Assembly (NCBI GenBank): GCA_900752425.1 | Contig: CAADVE010000137.1 | Span: 1-7,036, forward strand | From: an uncultured Collinsella sp. | GTDB taxonomy: Bacteria > Actinomycetota > Coriobacteriia > Coriobacteriales > Coriobacteriaceae | DNA length: 7,036 nt | Direction of reading: 5' to 3' | In this document: piece after piece, positions 6,206 to 7,036 of the stretch | Layout of the letters: every line of letters starts with the position of its first letter | How positions within the stretch are numbered: position 1 is the first letter of the stretch | The notes under the pieces: generated by a model | What the model saw: the letters and a program-made list of their open reading frames with translations, nothing else | Told to the model about the DNA's origin: nothing | Database searches by the model: none | Position numbers and translations under genes: made by a program

Positions 6206-6344
6206 GCTGACCAAAACCTTGCCACGAGCTTGACGGGCTGGTTAGTTTTTGGTCAGCGATTGGTTTGACATCGAAAACCAAGATCGCGATTGCGCCGCTT
6301 TGCACTCTGACCACCCAGACAATGGTGGTACGGGCATTCGCCCG
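6206..6344 (+). promoter_or_regulatory. Upstream region of cpaB with four inverted repeats
   Basis: Four successive dyads run up to the cpaB ribosome site: GCTGACCAAAA (6206-6216) with TTTTGGTCAGC (6247-6257), perfect; GCGATTGGTTT (6256-6266) with AAACCAA (6275-6281) plus TCGC (6284-6287), with a 2-nt bulge; ACCACC (6310-6315) with GGTGGT (6324-6329); CGGGC (6331-6335) with GCCCG (6340-6344). A further GCTGAC half-site sits at 6198-6203. A perfect TTGACA (-35) at 6265-6270 lies within the second dyad, but no good -10 hexamer follows at 16-18 nt. The region may be an operator-rich promoter or a structured leader; the sequence alone does not decide. None of the dyads is followed by a T-run. Confidence 0.4.
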
Positions 6345-6367
6345 GCACTGCCATGAGAGGAGCGGCC

Positions 6368-7027
6368 GTGAACAAGAGCAAGCGCATCGCCATCAGTCTG
6401 GTCGCGGGCGTGCTCGCTGCGCTGCTCTGCATGGTTTACGGCTCGTCGATCCGCTCGCAAGCCGAACAGGTCCAGGCTGAGACCTTGGCCAAGTACGGTG
6501 GCGATCGCGTCGAGGTATGCGTCGCGGCGCGCGATATCGATGTGGGCGAGACCCTCGATGAGACCAATGTCATAACCCAGGAATGGCTGACGAGCCTGTT
6601 GCCGCGTGACGCGGCGACCGAGCTGCGCCAGGTGCGCGGCGACGTGACGACTTCGCGTATTCCCAAAAACGCCGTGATCTGCAATGTCTACACCAAGGCC
6701 GAGAGTCACAAGCTCGAGGTGCCTAAGGGCAAGGTCGCCGTTTCGGTGGCGGTCGATGCCGAGCACTCGGTCGGCGGTGCTACGGGCGTGGGCAGCTACG
6801 TGGATGTGTATGTGCAAAAAGACGGCGTAACCGATCGGCTGTGCGGCGCGTACGTGATCGATACCAGTGAAGATTCCGGTGCCACGCGCGAGGGCAAGAT
6901 CGAATGGGTGACGCTGGCGGCTGACCCCGAAGACGTCAAGGAACTGCTGGGGGCATCGGGCAAGGGAACGGTCAGCTTGACGATTCCCGCCACGGCGCGT
7001 GGCAAAAAGAGCGGAGGCGACGAGTGA
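6368..7027 (+). CDS. cpaB: CpaB/RcpC-like Flp (Tad) pilus assembly protein, SAF domain
   Basis: A 219-residue membrane-anchored protein. A short basic cytosolic N-terminus is followed by one hydrophobic segment (about 6-25), so most of the protein is extracytoplasmic. The SAF domain spans about 47-110, including AARDIDVGETLD typical of CpaB proteins. The CpaB/RcpC C-terminal region at about 117-208 shows VPKGKVAVSVAVD and GSYVDVYV. The tail is polar and Lys/Gly-rich. In Tad systems CpaB helps assemble the pilus across the envelope. The GTG at 6368 is preferred because AGAGGAG ends 5 nt upstream; the in-frame ATG at 6353 has no ribosome site. The stop overlaps the next ATG by one base, suggesting translational coupling within a pilus operon. 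No Flp pilin, prepilin peptidase or secretin gene lies upstream in this window. Cys at residues 21, 51, 105 and 159 are present; no lipobox is seen. Confidence 0.8.
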   Translation: MNKSKRIAISLVAGVLAALLCMVYGSSIRSQAEQVQAETLAKYGGDRVEVCVAARDIDVGETLDETNVITQEWLTSLLPRDAATELRQVRGDVTTSRIPKNAVICNVYTKAESHKLEVPKGKVAVSVAVDAEHSVGGATGVGSYVDVYVQKDGVTDRLCGAYVIDTSEDSGATREGKIEWVTLAADPEDVKELLGASGKGTVSLTIPATARGKKSGGDE

Positions 7028-7036
7028 TGAAGGCGA
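7027..7036 (+). CDS. Start of a downstream gene, cut by the window edge
   Basis: ATG at 7027-7029 overlaps the cpaB stop by one base, and GGAGG (7013-7017) lies 9 nt upstream. Only three codons (Met-Lys-Ala) are visible. In Tad loci the next gene is often a CpaE/TadZ-type ATPase, but nothing here shows its identity. Confidence 0.55.

Noticed and set aside
6206..6257. The 11-bp inverted repeat as a terminator
   Set aside because: No T-run follows on either strand and the loop is 30 nt; the clear rsgA terminator is already present at 6133-6167.

Overview
The window looks like a chromosomal segment of a GC-rich, monoderm actinobacterium. Coriobacteriia, perhaps Collinsella, is my best guess. 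This rests on the GC-rich third-position codon use of all four genes, the protein styles, GTG starts behind strong Shine-Dalgarno sites, and a Tad/Flp-type pilus gene with no sign of an outer-membrane context. The genus is an inference; no database search was possible.

Layout: (1) bases 24-60 hold an intrinsic terminator that closes (2) pyk, pyruvate kinase, on the minus strand (89-1549). (3) An AT-richer divergent intergenic region (1550-1991) holds the pyk -10 box, a cluster of ACCG/CGGT boxes with a spaced dyad, a candidate rightward promoter, and a strikingly structured leader. (4) A complete 893-residue P2-type, Ca2+-ATPase-like cation pump lies on the plus strand (1992-4673). (5) The 4674-4930 gap holds a 91-nt imperfect palindrome, an intrinsic terminator, and a probable promoter overlapping that terminator. 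(6) rsgA, a circularly permuted ribosome-assembly GTPase with an N-terminal extension, spans 4931-6115 and is followed by a terminator. (7) A 252-nt gap holds a series of inverted repeats just ahead of (8) a CpaB/RcpC-like SAF-domain gene (6368-7027), which overlaps the start of another ORF by one base and probably begins a Tad pilus operon running off the right edge.

The genes are mostly independent units: glycolysis, cation export, ribosome maturation and pilus assembly, each with its own terminator or promoter region. The most interesting element is the leader of the cation ATPase (about 1880-1991). It can form two mutually exclusive folds. In one, the Shine-Dalgarno sequence is buried in a 9-bp helix, and a 7-nt hairpin loop is perfectly complementary to the loop of an upstream hairpin. 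In the other, those same 7-nt segments pair in a long hairpin that leaves the Shine-Dalgarno free. I do not recognise it as a known riboswitch class. It is a candidate translational switch controlling a metal or cation pump.
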